DNA of 30,327 nucleotides, from contig NZ_JACUUA010000024.1 of NCBI RefSeq assembly GCF_014859565.1, positions 1 to 30,327 on the forward strand, read 5' to 3'. A program made the position numbers and the translations under genes. Below are positions 9,501 through 16,721 of the stretch, piece after piece; positions within the stretch are counted from its first letter, which is position 1; each line of letters starts with the position of its first letter. Under the pieces are notes generated by a model. It was not told the origin of the DNA. It saw only the letters and a program-made list of their open reading frames with translations, and did not search any database. This stretch comes from Marinospirillum sp. Lineage in GTDB: Bacteria; Pseudomonadota; Gammaproteobacteria; Pseudomonadales; Halomonadaceae.

Positions 9501-10995
9501 GGATGCCATGGCGGAAGCCTATCTGGAGTTGACCGAAAATGTCGGACGGCAGGGACAATTCCGGGAAGCCGTTAGCCTTGCAAATCGAGGGCTGCAGGTA
9601 TCACCCAATGATTTGCTACTGCAAAATACTCGTGAACATTTCCTGGTGGAAGGCAACATTGTTGAGCTGAACGATCTCTTTCGCAACTCGGAACACTTTG
9701 ATACTCCGGCAGCACAACGGATGGTCGATGAGATCCGTACCTTTGCACCGGCTCGTTATCCAGATCTGGAGCGCCAGTACACCCTGATTCTGACTGAACG
9801 TATTCTGGAGCTGGCCAATACCAACCGTCGTCAGGGTGAAAGTCTGGCCACTCGCGCCAGCATTTTGTTCCCTGGCAGCACCCGACTGGCACAACTGCGT
9901 GCAGAGCTGGCACCGGCACCCTGGATTGAAGGACGTACCGCCCGCGCTGCACTCACCACAGGACGTCTGTCTGAAGCCCGTAACATGCTGACAGCATCCA
10001 AAGAGCGCCTGCCGGATCACCCGGAAGTACTGGATTTTGAAAAAGACCTGAATGCACGTATCCGTGATGCTGAATCTATTTTTGCCAGTTTTGAGTCCAG
10101 TCTGGATGAGCAGGAGTTTGACACTGCACGAGCCAGGTTGGCAGAAGCACGCCAGCTCTGGTCGGACAACCCCACCTACCGAGCGGCCATTGCCACATTG
10201 AGTGAGCGTATGGCTGCACAACGCTGGCAAGGGCGCATCCTGCAGCGGGATGTGGATATCCGCACCCTGCGTGCTACGGCTGAACAAACCGGAGCGGATG
10301 TTTCTGCTCAGGCCTGGAATCCGGTGGAAAGTACCCGCCCCTGCACCGAAGATCTGGCTGGATTTGGTCGTCGAGCCAGAGCCATCTGTTTTGACATGAT
10401 GCATGACCGGGTGCGTGGACCCTTGATGGTGGTAATACCAAACTCAGACTCACAGCCGGGTTTTGCCATCAGCAAATATGAAATATCCAACGAAGACTAC
10501 AACAAATACTGCTTTTTCAGTGGGCAGTGCCCGGTGGATGATTCAGTTGATAAAGATCAGCCACGTATAGGGCTGAACATTCAACAGATACAAGCTTATA
10601 CCGGCTGGCTTTCCGAACGTACCGGACAGACCTACCGTTTGCCAACCCGTGATGAATGGTACTACGCAGCCTACGCCCAGGGGCAGCAACCACCCAGGGA
10701 TTATAACTGTCGGGTACGCCTGGGGGGCCAGGTTCTCAAGGGCGATCAGATCAACCGTGTTTCCACCGGGCATCAGAACGGCTGGGGGATGCAGAATTTT
10801 ATCGGTAATGTTCAGGAGCTGGTTATGCAGGGCAATCGACTGATGGCCGCTGGTGGATCTTATCAGGATCCACACGCGGAATGTGGATTGAACTTTATCA
10901 GACCTCACTCCGGTGCTGCTGATGGCATCACTGGTTTCAGATTGCTGCTGGAAGAGGTGCAGTCACCTCTTATGCAAGCAGCAAACACCCCTTAA
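6511..10995 (+). CDS. Transmembrane Ser/Thr kinase with extracytoplasmic helical region and SUMF1/FGE-like domain
   Basis: 1494 residues. Residues 1-70 are a small helical region and 77-160 are four acidic repeats around Thr86, Thr112, Thr132 and Thr153. The kinase domain spans about 235-515: Gly loop GAGGMGKVF (244-252), Lys272, catalytic HSDFKPGN (His371, Asp373, Lys375, Asn378), DFG 391-393. The Arg of HRD is Ser372, so it is a non-RD kinase, and the activation segment holds a charged insert and ASLEM in place of APE. A single membrane segment lies near 524-541. Residues about 550-1290 are Glu/Gln/Leu-rich helices of TPR-like character, outside the cytoplasm. Residues about 1300-1485 are an FGE/SUMF1-type fold (ISKYEISNEDY, YRLPTRDEWYYAA, GGSY 1448-1451, GFRLL). 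This layout suggests an envelope sensor kinase. It resembles PpkA-like kinases, but no type VI secretion genes are present. Confidence 0.92.
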   Translation: MADPKQLLKTLADNEIAMPEFQVMLQSLLQKRAFSVEQFLTALEQAVRNGQLSSDQANRLSSQLPDISDLPTNQALDDDDEDEAATVVAYPAGQPASTPAAAVDDDDDEAPTLIAYPPAAGNPPEEDDEAPTLIAYPQGAAANPPDDDDEAPTLIAMPGGINQNGELTIINPDGDGSGSTYAHTSATGFPSHTQQTSGTFNSTLHTSSTSQRSWSMPGATNPQLQKLGPGSIIKDRFILDKVLGAGGMGKVFQARDLLKVEANDANPYVAMKVLTEDFKAHPQAFIALQREASRQQKLAHPNIATVYDFDRIGMTGTQVFITMELLVGKPLDTFIRKVVRPKGGLPFEEAFPIIEQLGASLIYAHKQNIVHSDFKPGNAFLCDDGQVKTLDFGIARAVNAGGSSDDDKGDKKQDDFDAGSLGALTPAYASLEMLQGKDPSTQDDLYALACVAYELFTGYHPFNKKSALKAMEAKLVPAPIKSLKKRQMKGLLHGLAFEKEKRTPTVEEFLKELEGKANWHKNPWVLGSAFTVILSLAAYNPVMNQLEERRIQRMISDVLTAQPELIESTISTLPQLDVNARNRVTENGREVLQGYFQQLINQAIDLEEAHHDFDRAEQELNRMALLYPDSAALNAQRNHVDLQRNRYIHQLSQKLNLALENEWLLPSEQDAGRSITEILSLIIAVAPQHSLLEDPRIPDAYATSAQEAINLGDLEQARIYLDIGLARMSADLDLINTQDRWQLAKEQQQRNVRIEVLRLAFGEEQLAFQSFGPIIEQSSNIIELSQLAPLDPALRTLASLTGPLLEDAINRATDPARLMQEQQDLLLALGLHQPLIDQGHPTTAAEARLQKLLTEATITREWEAEANTLLRYLQSHYSAHHPVVTRARDQLAELFVQRISQLEEERRFSLALATLDRTNGFQLNEPRLGQARVRITQEYNDFLLEREAAALQARINGLQSTLLVEARAREIDAAERTLAELRNYLEDNDPYITITAADAMAEAYLELTENVGRQGQFREAVSLANRGLQVSPNDLLLQNTREHFLVEGNIVELNDLFRNSEHFDTPAAQRMVDEIRTFAPARYPDLERQYTLILTERILELANTNRRQGESLATRASILFPGSTRLAQLRAELAPAPWIEGRTARAALTTGRLSEARNMLTASKERLPDHPEVLDFEKDLNARIRDAESIFASFESSLDEQEFDTARARLAEARQLWSDNPTYRAAIATLSERMAAQRWQGRILQRDVDIRTLRATAEQTGADVSAQAWNPVESTRPCTEDLAGFGRRARAICFDMMHDRVRGPLMVVIPNSDSQPGFAISKYEISNEDYNKYCFFSGQCPVDDSVDKDQPRIGLNIQQIQAYTGWLSERTGQTYRLPTRDEWYYAAYAQGQQPPRDYNCRVRLGGQVLKGDQINRVSTGHQNGWGMQNFIGNVQELVMQGNRLMAAGGSYQDPHAECGLNFIRPHSGAADGITGFRLLLEEVQSPLMQAANTP
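6739..6990 (+). repeat. Four tandem acidic Thr motifs in the kinase N-terminus
   Basis: The unit is a run of Asp/Glu followed by EA(P/A)T(L/V)(I/V)A(Y/M)P. It occurs with its Thr codon at 6766, 6844, 6904 and 6967 (residues 86, 112, 132, 153), spaced 26, 20 and 21 residues apart and joined by Pro/Ala/Gly-rich linkers. Acidic residues just before a Thr are typical of phosphothreonine sites read by bacterial FHA domains. Phosphorylation itself is inferred. Confidence 0.8.
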
Positions 10996-11023
10996 CCTAG
11001 ATCAGTCATTCAGAGAAGAAACA

Positions 11024-11353
11024 ATGCAAACGAACCTGAAAACCCTTTCGCGCCAGTATGCCAACGGTATTCTCACCAAACCTGAATATCGCAAAGCGAG
11101 AGCAGAGCTGATAGAAACAAGCCTGGACAATGACCTGACCGAACCTCAGGCAACGGTTCCGTTTATTGCTGATGAAAGCGAACCAGATGAGGATGCGTCA
11201 AGTGAAAACGAGTCGGACAATCAGGACGCTGAGCCACCCGCTGCGTCAGCAGCAGAAAAAACCGATAAAAAAGGCTCATGTCAGCGTAGAAACCAGCTGT
11301 TAATGCTGATCAGTCTGGTACTGCTGGGTATTGTGATTACCCTGGCCATTTAA
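11024..11353 (+). CDS. Small tail-anchored membrane protein with SHOCT-like N-terminus
   Basis: 109 residues from the ATG at 11024, preceded by AGAGAAGAA at good spacing; the frame is open further upstream to 10913 but that part overlaps the kinase gene and has no ribosome site. Residues 1-32 (LSRQYANGILTKPEYRKAR) resemble the short helical hairpin of SHOCT-type domains (inference from pattern). A very acidic middle (DESEPDEDASSENESDN) follows, then a Lys/Arg patch and one C-terminal membrane helix (LLMLISLVLLGIVITLAI). This predicts a cytoplasmic protein anchored by its tail. It is the last gene of the signalling run, 28 bp after the kinase. A lone ATVPFIADE resembles the kinase's own Thr motifs. 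No function is known to me. Confidence 0.75.
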   Translation: MQTNLKTLSRQYANGILTKPEYRKARAELIETSLDNDLTEPQATVPFIADESEPDEDASSENESDNQDAEPPAASAAEKTDKKGSCQRRNQLLMLISLVLLGIVITLAI

Positions 11354-11415
11354 CTCTGAACTGCTTGAATTTCAACACCTATAAATGAATCTGAAACAGA
11401 TCTACCGTGTTATGC

Positions 11416-11451
11416 TCCCTGTTATATCAGTCATCCATCAATTAACAGGGA
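11416..11451 (+). promoter_or_regulatory. Inverted repeat covering the ribosome site of the CoA-binding protein gene
   Basis: TCCCTGTTA at 11416-11424 and TAACAGGGA at 11443-11451 are perfect 9-bp inverted arms separated by 18 bases. The right arm contains AGGGA, the likely ribosome site, 7 bases before the ATG at 11459. It could be a protein operator or, in RNA, a hairpin that hides the ribosome site. Confidence 0.5.
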
Positions 11452-11458
11452 ACAGACC

Positions 11459-11860
11459 ATGAGCAGTAATCCCCAGCAAGTGTTACAACAGGCACGCACC
11501 ATAGCCATTGTTGGCATCTCCAACAAACCGGAACGTGCCAGCTACCGTGTTGCCGAGTACCTTAAAAATGCCGGTTACACTGTTTACCCGGTTAACCCGC
11601 AATACCAGCAGGTTCTGGGATTGACCTGTTACCCCAGCCTGACCGAATTACCAGAATCCATTGATCTGGTTGATGTATTCCGCAAGGCAGAAGACTGTTT
11701 ACCTGTTGCTGAAGAAGCGGTACGAATTGGTGCCAAAGGCCTGTGGTTACAGCTGGGCATCAGTAACGCTGAATGTCGCGATCTGGCAGAAAAAAACGGC
11801 CTGGCTTATGTGGAAGACAAGTGCACTAAAATTGAACATGCTCAACTGAACCAGAGCTGA
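11459..11860 (+). CDS. CoA-binding domain protein (YccU-like)
   Basis: 133 residues, ATG start with AGGGA upstream. The whole protein is one Rossmann-like CoA-binding domain: IAIVGISNKPERASY near residue 16, GYTVYPVNP near 40, then LTELPESIDLVDVFR, AKGLWLQLGI and a late C-T-K-I-E-H segment. Length and motifs fit the YccU family, whose exact cell role is unsettled. It is a single-gene unit: about 100 bp separates it from the upstream operon, and the last 19 bp overlap the 3' end of the convergent transporter gene. Confidence 0.9.
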   Translation: MSSNPQQVLQQARTIAIVGISNKPERASYRVAEYLKNAGYTVYPVNPQYQQVLGLTCYPSLTELPESIDLVDVFRKAEDCLPVAEEAVRIGAKGLWLQLGISNAECRDLAEKNGLAYVEDKCTKIEHAQLNQS

Positions 11861-12768
11861 TTGATATACAACACCAACGGCATGGTCATCATGGCAGCCA
11901 GTGTCTGCGCTGTGATGATGGCCGCCATTAGTGAAGCATCCCCACCCAGCTGTCTTGCCAGAATATAAGCACTGGTTGCTGTTGGCATAGCGGCAAAAAG
12001 CACCAGCACCGCCTGCTCCTGGGTATTCAGTGCCAGCCCCTGACTGATCAGCGCCGCAGCCAGCGGCATCAGCAACAACTTAATCAGACTGGAAAGAATT
12101 AATGGCTGTCCGGCACGGCGCAAAGCATCCAGATTAAGTGCCACACCCACCGCCAGCAGCCCCAGCGGTAAAGCTGCCCGCGACAGAATTTCCATCACCG
12201 GCTGACTCCAGCCCGGTAGACCTATCCCACTGATATTCAGAACAATACCGAACAAACAACCCAGAATCAGCGGGTTTTTGATTACCGTCAGTAGAGTGGT
12301 TTTTAAGTCCGAGCGCTGCTCACCGGCATAGAGTGAAAAAATCAGTACACACAACAGATTCAGTAAAGGAATCATCAGTGCCATAATCACCGCAGCCAGT
12401 GCCAGACCCATGCTGCCAAACAACTCCGCAGCCACGGCCAGTGCAACATAGGTATTAAAACGCAGCGCACCCTGATAAACCGAAGTAAACTCAGCACCAT
12501 TTCGCCCCAGCCAGCGGCGCAACACCAGCAGCAGCAGGGTCATTAACAACAGCAATAACAGTACCGCCAGCAGTACCCGTGCCACAGCCAGCCCGGAAAA
12601 GTCGGCCAGTGCCAGACGGGTGGTTAACATGGCGGGGAAAAGAAAGAAATAAACCAGGCGTTCCAACTGCGGCCAGAAGTCAGCAGAAGGAAAATTCAGC
12701 CGCCTGAGTGCAACACCCAGCAGAATAACAACAAACACCGGACCAAGGGCATGGATCAAAGTCAGCAT
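11842..12768 (-). CDS. AEC-family (auxin efflux carrier-like) transporter
   Basis: 308 residues, strongly hydrophobic, with about 8-10 membrane segments in two blocks separated by a short loop (AGEQRSDLKTT) near the middle. The N-terminus (LGPVFVVILLGVALRRLNF) and the later PLGLLAVGVALNLDALRRAG and AAMPTATSAYILARQLGG are typical of the AEC family in the inner membrane. Members move small organic anions such as malate or malonate; the substrate here cannot be read from sequence. It is divergent from the gene at 12861 and convergent, overlapping by 19 bp, with the CoA-binding gene. Confidence 0.9.
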   Translation of the reverse strand: MLTLIHALGPVFVVILLGVALRRLNFPSADFWPQLERLVYFFLFPAMLTTRLALADFSGLAVARVLLAVLLLLLLMTLLLLVLRRWLGRNGAEFTSVYQGALRFNTYVALAVAAELFGSMGLALAAVIMALMIPLLNLLCVLIFSLYAGEQRSDLKTTLLTVIKNPLILGCLFGIVLNISGIGLPGWSQPVMEILSRAALPLGLLAVGVALNLDALRRAGQPLILSSLIKLLLMPLAAALISQGLALNTQEQAVLVLFAAMPTATSAYILARQLGGDASLMAAIITAQTLAAMMTMPLVLYINQLWFS

Positions 12769-12860
12769 AAACCTGAAAAACCCTCTAATGCGTCATCCGG
12801 CCACAGGCAGGCAGGAAAACCCTTTGTTAAGCTAATGACCTGCTCATACGAGATACCATC

Positions 12861-13382
12861 ATGAGTCAAACACCCGCAAAAGCCAGAAAACCCTATCCAC
12901 TGAATTTTTTTATTCTGGTGACACTGATCAGTATCCTGCTGGCTATTTGGTACGTTACGGACTATCTGCGCGGACACCAAGCCGGCAATGTCACCTGGTA
13001 TCCTGCAACGGCTGAATGCCAGCTACCGGATGAAACCTGCCACGCTACTCTGGATAAAGGGCAAACACTGAGTTTTACCCTGCACACCCCAGAACCTCGA
13101 CCACTGGAACCCCTGCCTGTCACTGTACGTCTGGAGGGTTTCAGTGAAGACGAACTCCGTCGCCTGAAACTGGAAATCGACCTGCAGGGACGGGACATGT
13201 ACATGGGTTACAACCGCACCCCAATGCAATATCAGGGTGAGGGTGTATTCAGTGCCACACCCCTGCTGAGCCTGTGTACCGATGAGATGATGGTCTGGCG
13301 TGCCAGCATCCTGATCAATCCCACCGGTATGAATCTCAAATCATTCTACGGCAGTTATTTTGATTTTACGGTTTATCGGTAA
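12861..13382 (+). CDS. Membrane-anchored periplasmic protein of unknown function, FixH/YtkA-like layout
   Basis: 173 residues with one N-terminal membrane segment (FFILVTLISILLAIWYV, about 16-32) after a short positive tail, so most of it faces the periplasm. The exported part has three Cys (CQLPDETC, LLSLC) and a Met-rich stretch DMYMGYNRTPM followed by a G-x-(Y/F)-x-A-type strand and MMVWRA. This order resembles FixH/YtkA-type beta domains, some of which handle copper; I offer that only as a resemblance. The 3' end overlaps the convergent esterase gene by 17 bp. The start ATG has only a weak ribosome site. Confidence 0.7.
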   Translation: MSQTPAKARKPYPLNFFILVTLISILLAIWYVTDYLRGHQAGNVTWYPATAECQLPDETCHATLDKGQTLSFTLHTPEPRPLEPLPVTVRLEGFSEDELRRLKLEIDLQGRDMYMGYNRTPMQYQGEGVFSATPLLSLCTDEMMVWRASILINPTGMNLKSFYGSYFDFTVYR

Positions 13383-14391
13383 CTGTACTGCCAAGCTGTT
13401 GCCACATGGCACGAACAGCCTTCATTTGTGGTCCTTCACGGGTATCAAACACCTTGGATTCATAACCCCACCAATCCCAGCAACCCTTGGGATTAGGCAA
13501 ACTGGCACGCGCCTGGGGAAAGAGCATCACCAGATCCCGCGCATCCGCCTGCTGCAGATAACCGGTTAAACGTACAAAATCTTCACCCACCTGCTCGGCG
13601 GTCTGATCACAACCGTGTAATACCACCTGCAAACCACAAGCACCCTCAGCGCAGCCTGGTGGCACATAAACATAACCCCAGTCGGCCAAGCCTTTGCTGG
13701 CACCTTTAAACGGTTTTTGATCAAAACGTGTCAGGCTTCCCTGGGGTTCATCACTCACATCACGCTGGGCTTCACCATCCAGATGCTCAAGGCTAGCTGC
13801 TGCACCGTCATAACCACAAGCATTCACATAGGGGGAGGCTGTGAGACTACACAACACACCCTGCTTGCGGGTCGGAAAACCATGCCCAGCCAGAGCACCG
13901 GTATGACTCAGAGTGCCATCGGGAACCAGCTGTGCATAAGTCTGTTGCAGGGTCTGGCTGACCCGTGCATGAATCAGTGGATCGGCAGCGCCACGGTAGA
14001 GATATACACGACTGTTTTTTAATGCTGTCGGATCACCAATGGCTCCTTCTTTTGCCGCAGTGTTGATGATGCTCAGCGTTTGATCAACCTGCGGGGCACC
14101 ACGGGTTATCGCCATACACCGATGCAGTGCAGCACTCAAACCTTCTCTGGCACAACCATAAGGCCCTGCCGCAAACACAGCCACACCGCGAACTTCATCC
14201 GGCCAGGCCAGATGTAACTGATGTGCCAGATAACCACCGGAGGACAGTCCCGCTAAGTACAGGCGTTCTGAATCGGTATTCAGTTGTGGCAATGGCGGCT
14301 CTTGTTGTTCAGAGCTGGAACAACCTACCAGCAACAGGCCGGATAGCAGCAGTAACAGCCCAGCAGCAGATCGACTGAATGTTTGTTTCAT
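13366..14391 (-). CDS. PHB-depolymerase-family esterase, lipoprotein
   Basis: 341 residues. A lipobox LVGC ends at Cys24, so it should be a lipid-anchored envelope protein. The nucleophile elbow GLSSGG (Ser50) comes very early and is followed by VAVFAAGPYGCA, as in polyhydroxybutyrate depolymerases. The oxyanion-hole motif VVLHGCDQTAEQ is late, near residues 257-268, and is followed by MLFPQA and GCWDWWG. Lipase box before oxyanion region is the permuted order described for type II PHB depolymerase catalytic domains. Substrate is probably a hydroxyalkanoate polymer or oligomer, but other esters are possible. It has AGGTGA before its start and lies 30 bp after hemW, at the end of the metX run. 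Confidence 0.85.
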   Translation of the reverse strand: MKQTFSRSAAGLLLLLSGLLLVGCSSSEQQEPPLPQLNTDSERLYLAGLSSGGYLAHQLHLAWPDEVRGVAVFAAGPYGCAREGLSAALHRCMAITRGAPQVDQTLSIINTAAKEGAIGDPTALKNSRVYLYRGAADPLIHARVSQTLQQTYAQLVPDGTLSHTGALAGHGFPTRKQGVLCSLTASPYVNACGYDGAAASLEHLDGEAQRDVSDEPQGSLTRFDQKPFKGASKGLADWGYVYVPPGCAEGACGLQVVLHGCDQTAEQVGEDFVRLTGYLQQADARDLVMLFPQARASLPNPKGCWDWWGYESKVFDTREGPQMKAVRAMWQQLGSTVTDKP

Positions 14392-14421
14392 AAGTGTCTC
14401 ACCTGTGGATAAAACTGTGAA

Positions 14422-15630
14422 TTAATCGACCATAAACTGTTCAAGCACTGTGTTTAACCAACGCCAGCCCAGAGGTGAACAGGCCAGCCGATTATCATCT
14501 GCTGTCCATAAACCCCGCTGTTGTAAATCGACCAGTAGTGGCTGCAGATCGGCCAATAATAAACCGGTACGCCGGGCATATAAATCAGCATCCACACCCT
14601 CTGCCAGGCGCAAGGCATTCATCATAAATTCCACCGGGCGTTCAGCAGCAGACAGTTGCTCTGTACCGGCCAGAAAATCCCGTCCTTCGATCAAGCGGGA
14701 TAAATAAGCCTGGGGTTGGCGGGTTTTCCAGCGGCGCTCGATGGACAAACCTCCCGCAGCGGTGTTATCCAAACGACTGAGTTTACCGTGTGCCCCGGCA
14801 CCCAGCCCCAGATAATCCCCAAAGGTCCAGTAGTTCAGGTTATGACGCGCTTGGTATCCAGACTGAGCATAAGCGGAGACCTCATACTGCTCAAATCCGG
14901 CTTGTGCCAATAATGCCTGACCGGCATCCTGAATTGCCACCAGAGTGTCTTCTTCCGGCAGGATCGGTGGGCGGCGGAAAAACTCGGTGTTGGGTTCCAG
15001 AGTTAACTGATACCAAGACAGGTGTGTTGGTTGCAGATCAATCGCCTGTTGTAAATCGGCCAGTGCCAGTGCCTCGGTCTGATCCGGCAAACCGTGCATC
15101 AGATCCAGATTAAAGTTATCAAAACCGGCTTTTCTGGCGGCTTCAACCGCGTTGATGGCTTCCTGCCCGCTATGAATGCGCCCTAGGGCTTTTAACTGGG
15201 GTTCCGCAAAAGATTGTACGCCCATCGACAGGCGGTTGATGCCCGTCGCCCGGTAACCACTGAAACGCCCTTGCTCTACTGTTCCGGGGTTGGCTTCCAG
15301 GGTGATTTCACAATCTTTGGTCAGTTGCAGGCGTTGTTGCAGCCCTTCAAAAAAACGTTGGTAACCCTCAGGAGACATCAGGCTAGGTGTGCCGCCACCA
15401 AAAAAGATCGACACCAGTGGATGCTGCTGAACCTGAGGCCAAGCGGCCAGATCGTGATCCAGATCGGCCAGCAGTGCTTGTACATACTGGCGCTCGGTGT
15501 CTGCATCCAGCCGGGTGATACCACCGGCTGATGCATCCAGAGCATGGGAGTTAAAATCACAATAGGGGCATTTACGTACACACCAGGGCAGGTGTACATA
15601 CAAGGATAAAGGCGGTAACGGGTTGTCCAC
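14422..15630 (-). CDS. hemW: HemW, radical SAM haem chaperone
   Basis: 402 residues, starting with GTG at 15630 (CAGGG upstream), which aligns with the start of other HemW proteins just before LPPLSLYVHLPWC. The radical SAM cluster motif is Cys17-x3-Cys21-x2-Cys24 (CVRKCPYC) followed by DFNSH. GGGTPSL, EANPGT, GVQSF and NFNLDLMHGLP follow in the family order, and a C-terminal HemN-like domain is present. HemW was long misannotated as an oxygen-independent coproporphyrinogen oxidase; it binds haem and hands it to respiratory proteins. It begins 3 bp after rdgB, the common gammaproteobacterial order. Confidence 0.95.
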   Translation of the reverse strand: MDNPLPPLSLYVHLPWCVRKCPYCDFNSHALDASAGGITRLDADTERQYVQALLADLDHDLAAWPQVQQHPLVSIFFGGGTPSLMSPEGYQRFFEGLQQRLQLTKDCEITLEANPGTVEQGRFSGYRATGINRLSMGVQSFAEPQLKALGRIHSGQEAINAVEAARKAGFDNFNLDLMHGLPDQTEALALADLQQAIDLQPTHLSWYQLTLEPNTEFFRRPPILPEEDTLVAIQDAGQALLAQAGFEQYEVSAYAQSGYQARHNLNYWTFGDYLGLGAGAHGKLSRLDNTAAGGLSIERRWKTRQPQAYLSRLIEGRDFLAGTEQLSAAERPVEFMMNALRLAEGVDADLYARRTGLLLADLQPLLVDLQQRGLWTADDNRLACSPLGWRWLNTVLEQFMVD

Positions 15631-15633
15631 CCT

Positions 15634-16248
15634 TTAACCCTGCTGTCCGAAACGCTCACCCAATACCTGAATCAGTAACTGACTGGCACACCCACGGTGA
15701 GAGATGCGGTTTTTTTCTTCCTTGTCCATTTCTGCCGCTGTTTTGCCCAGCTCCGGCAACCAGAACAGGGGATCATAACCAAAACCACCTTCACCACGAG
15801 GTGCTGCAAGAATGCGCCCTTCCCAGCTGGCTTGTACTATCACCGGCGTAGGATCTTCAGCAAAACGCAGGAACACCAGCACACACCAGTAACGGGCAGT
15901 ACGTTCCGCTTCGGGCACATCTTTGAGCCGCTCCAGCAGATAAGCATTGTTGTCTGCATCCTTGCTACCAACACCGGCAAAACGTGCCGAATAAATACCC
16001 GGCGCACCCTGCAAGGCATCCACCTCAACACCCGAATCATCTGCCAGTGCGGCACAACCGGTATGCAGAGCGGCATTACGCGCTTTGATCAGGGCATTTT
16101 CCACAAAAGTCAGGCCGGTTTCTTCGGCTTCCGGCACCTGATGCAGATTCTGGGCTTCCACCTGCCAACCCAGAGGTGCCAGCAAAGAGGAGAATTCTTT
16201 TAATTTACCGGCATTACCGCTGGCCAGTATCAGTTTTTGCTGGGTCAT
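15634..16248 (-). CDS. rdgB: RdgB, non-canonical purine NTP pyrophosphatase (ITPase/HAM1)
   Basis: 204 residues, the usual length. Motifs: SGNAGKLKEF at the N-terminus, FVENALIKARNAA, ADDSGVEVDAL, GIYSARFAG, GEGGFGYDPLF and SHRGCA near the C-terminus. It hydrolyses dITP, ITP and XTP to monophosphates and so keeps deaminated purines out of nucleic acids. It lies 6 bp after the DUF4426 gene and 3 bp before hemW in the same run. The ribosome site is weak, consistent with coupled translation. Confidence 0.96.
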   Translation of the reverse strand: MTQQKLILASGNAGKLKEFSSLLAPLGWQVEAQNLHQVPEAEETGLTFVENALIKARNAALHTGCAALADDSGVEVDALQGAPGIYSARFAGVGSKDADNNAYLLERLKDVPEAERTARYWCVLVFLRFAEDPTPVIVQASWEGRILAAPRGEGGFGYDPLFWLPELGKTAAEMDKEEKNRISHRGCASQLLIQVLGERFGQQG

Positions 16249-16254
16249 CAGTGA

Positions 16255-16704
16255 TCAATCCATCAACAAGCGGCGGACAAAAGCCAGTTCATAAGCAGGA
16301 TGTTGCGGGCTGTAAGTCACCCGCAGCAAAAAACGCATCGGGTCATCGTGGGAATAACGGAAGCTGGCTATATTGGCATAACCCTCACCTTGCCCCACCT
16401 CTTTCAGCTGGAACCCCAGACTGTTGATCTGACCGGCCAGATTACCTGCCTGACCGGATACCCGCGCCCGCACGGGTTCACTGCTGCCGTCCTCAAGACG
16501 CTTCAGCACAGTGACACGCACCATACCCTGACCTTTGCTGCGCACTATGCCGTAACCCTGTGCCACTTGGGGGTTCAGAAAGCTGGTTGGCAACACATCG
16601 TAATAAATTTCATAGTCTCCGACCCGCTCCATGGCATTGTTCTGCGCCAACAGCGGCAGGGGTAACAACAGCATCAGAGGCAGCAGATAGCGTAACAAGG
16701 ACAT
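16255..16704 (-). CDS. DUF4426-type exported protein
   Basis: 149 residues from the ATG at 16704, chosen because GGAGA lies 6 bases upstream and the protein then begins with a clean signal peptide (MSLLRYLLPLMLLLPLPLLAQ). The frame is open to 16770 but that part overlaps metW. The mature part (YEIYYDVLPTSFLNP, VTVLKRLEDG, SFRYSHDDPM) and its place between metW and rdgB match the DUF4426 family as found in Pseudomonas. The function is unknown. It acts in the periplasm if the signal is cleaved. Confidence 0.85.
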   Translation of the reverse strand: MSLLRYLLPLMLLLPLPLLAQNNAMERVGDYEIYYDVLPTSFLNPQVAQGYGIVRSKGQGMVRVTVLKRLEDGSSEPVRARVSGQAGNLAGQINSLGFQLKEVGQGEGYANIASFRYSHDDPMRFLLRVTYSPQHPAYELAFVRRLLMD

Positions 16705-16721
16705 ATTTTTCTCCAAAGATT

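Noticed and set aside
6511..10995. Type VI secretion PpkA/PppA/Fha cluster
   Set aside because: The domain trio fits, but no tss, hcp, vgrG or clpV genes occur in the window, and the FHA domain is fused to a cyclase.
11389..11401. Hairpin ATCTG-AAA-CAGAT as operon terminator
   Set aside because: The stem is only 5 bp and no T tract follows.
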